Of a stretch of 5,858 bases of DNA, positions 4,649-5,858 are shown in pieces. The notes below the pieces were generated by a model that saw nothing but the letters and a program-made list of their open reading frames with translations, had not been told where the DNA came from and searched no databases. Source of the stretch: Chromatiales bacterium (lineage in GTDB: Bacteria > Pseudomonadota > Gammaproteobacteria > JACCYU01); assembly GCA_031177845.1 (NCBI GenBank), contig JAPSGG010000119.1:1-5858 (forward strand), given 5' to 3'. The position numbers and the translations under genes were made by a program. Numbering within the stretch: position 1 is the first letter of the stretch; each line of letters begins with the position of its first letter.

Positions 4649-5858
4649 ATGAGAACGATAAGCAAATTACGCATCGGCCTTGTGGGTGTATTCTTGCTGT
4701 GCGCGAGTGCTGGGGTCCACGGCGCCATCCTCTTCTCGGACGACTTCAACGACGGCAACGCGAACGGCTGGTCGGTGATGAAGGACGGTTCCGGCACGCC
4801 CGCCTGGCAGGTGACGAATGGCAGCTATCGGCAGAGTAATCGACTGCGCAACTTCACGCAAAGCTTTCATACGGGAACCTATGCGTATTACAAGAATGGC
4901 TTAAATTTCACGGATTATGTGCTGTCGGTGAAGATTATTCCCGACGCGATTGAGAGCGTCGGGGTCATGTTTAGATACCAGAACAACAGCAACTACTATC
5001 GCTTTTCGATCAACAGAAGCCAGGGCTTTAGTCGCCTGGAGAAGAGAGTCAATGGCTCGTTCCAGACGCTGGCCTTCGATGGGAGAGGCCCCGATTTCAG
5101 CAAGCCCCATACCGTCACGATCGACCTAAAAGGCTCGAATATTCTGGTCTACCTGGACGGTGAGCCACTGTTCGGCGCGGTGGATTCGAGCCTTCGCAAG
5201 GGCAGCGTAGGGCTTTTCTCACAACATCGAGCAGCGTTCGATGATGTCGTGATCGAGTCCAGCTCGACGGCCGCGAAAGTGGTCATCTCCAAGCCCGTGT
5301 CTTACTCGGTGGAGCCGACGGGCACTCTGGCGGTAGCGGCGGTCGCCCTTGGCGTGCCTTCCGGTGGCGGCGTACGGTTCACGCTCGACAATAGGCGCTC
5401 CTTCACTGATCAAACCGCACCCTACTCCGGCAGCTTCACCAATGTCTCGTTGGGCGATCATGTCATCACGGCCGCCATTGTCGACGGCGCTGGCATGGCT
5501 ATGCCCGGTTCGGCTGCGCAGGACACGAACAGGATCGTGGGTACGAATGCCAGGTATTTCGTGGCGATGGGCGACAGCATTACAAGTGGTTCCAACGATG
5601 ACATCGCTGGTGATGATGCCTCGGCAGATCAACGCAACGTGAGCAGAGGGTTTACTCCGATTCTGAATGATTGGCTATCCCTCCACGTAGCCGTGCCCAT
5701 CACCGTGATGAACGAGGGCCTAGGGGGTACCACAGCCGGAAAGGGTGGAAGCAGCGGCGCTAGCAGAGTCGGTTCCACGCTGTCGCGCCATGCCGAGTCA
5801 CAATACTGGCTGATCATGTTCGGCACCAACGATGCCAGCCGCGGCCTGCCCAGCGGAA
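4649..5858 (+). CDS. Secreted multidomain SGNH/GDSL hydrolase with laminin-G-like N-terminal domain (3' end cut by window)
   Basis: The frame stays open from ATG 4649 to the right edge, giving 403 residues of an incomplete protein. AAGGAAGG (4635-4642) lies 6 bases before the ATG. Residues 1-25 form a signal peptide (positive MRTISKLR, hydrophobic LVGVFLLCASAG, cleavage near VHG-A); the Cys has Leu before it, so it is not a lipobox. Residues 28-205 look like a concanavalin/laminin-G-type beta-sandwich: DDFNDGNANGWSV opening, WQVTNGSYRQ, VGVMFRYQNNSNYYRFS, and a closing AFDDVVIE, as in carbohydrate-binding or 3-keto-disaccharide hydrolase-like folds. Residues 210-298 resemble a bacterial Ig-like linker with a DGAGM turn. 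The SGNH domain begins near 302: block I AMGDSITSG with Ser310, block II NEGLGG (355-360), and block III FGTNDA with Asn394. Block V with the catalytic Asp and His is beyond the window. Likely an extracellular esterase, possibly a polysaccharide deacetylase; the substrate is an inference. Confidence 0.88.
   Translation, partial: MRTISKLRIGLVGVFLLCASAGVHGAILFSDDFNDGNANGWSVMKDGSGTPAWQVTNGSYRQSNRLRNFTQSFHTGTYAYYKNGLNFTDYVLSVKIIPDAIESVGVMFRYQNNSNYYRFSINRSQGFSRLEKRVNGSFQTLAFDGRGPDFSKPHTVTIDLKGSNILVYLDGEPLFGAVDSSLRKGSVGLFSQHRAAFDDVVIESSSTAAKVVISKPVSYSVEPTGTLAVAAVALGVPSGGGVRFTLDNRRSFTDQTAPYSGSFTNVSLGDHVITAAIVDGAGMAMPGSAAQDTNRIVGTNARYFVAMGDSITSGSNDDIAGDDASADQRNVSRGFTPILNDWLSLHVAVPITVMNEGLGGTTAGKGGSSGASRVGSTLSRHAESQYWLIMFGTNDASRGLPSG

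Noticed and set aside
4462..4839. A 125-codon plus-strand frame across the intergenic region and the start of the SGNH gene
   Set aside because: It overlaps the signal peptide and laminin-G-like region in another frame; the SGNH frame has a good ribosome binding site and recognisable domains.
5219..5632. A 137-codon minus-strand frame
   Set aside because: It is antisense to the Ig-like and SGNH block I coding region and has no recognisable motif.

Overview
The window reads as ordinary chromosomal DNA of a fairly GC-rich proteobacterium, most likely a gammaproteobacterium. The basis is a CysZ-type sulfate permease with the gammaproteobacterial C-terminal signature, proteobacterial-type dienelactone hydrolase, class I aminotransferase and LysM-less M23 peptidase genes, and even codon use across all genes. 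I cannot name the genus. There is no phage, transposon, CRISPR, tRNA or rRNA signal.

Layout: (1) 2-502, plus strand, the 3' end of an FGGY carbohydrate kinase, probably of the plant/cyanobacterial D-ribulokinase-like group, cut by the left edge. (2) 499-1245, cysZ, coupled to the kinase by an ATGA overlap. (3) 1246-1481, an intergenic stretch with two diverged copies of a hairpin-rich unit about 72 bases apart. (4) 1482-2186, a dienelactone hydrolase family protein with an intact Cys-Asp-His triad. (5) 2274-3464, minus strand, a class I PLP aminotransferase converging on the hydrolase. (6) 3465-3525, a short divergent promoter region. (7) 3526-4383, plus strand, an exported M23 metallopeptidase whose transcript looks leaderless. 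(8) 4384-4648, a noncoding stretch that is probably the leader of the last gene. (9) 4649-5858, plus strand, the 5' part of a large secreted SGNH/GDSL hydrolase with a laminin-G-like N-terminal domain and an Ig-like linker, cut by the right edge.

The genes do not form one pathway. The kinase and cysZ are likely cotranscribed, but the rest are single transcription units: central metabolism (aminotransferase, hydrolase), cell wall remodelling (M23) and extracellular carbohydrate or ester degradation (SGNH protein). I see no convincing new multi-gene system. The points most worth a second look are the duplicated structured unit upstream of the dienelactone hydrolase, the overlapping divergent promoters with a leaderless start for the peptidase, and the multidomain secreted SGNH enzyme that has no closed ORF inside the window.
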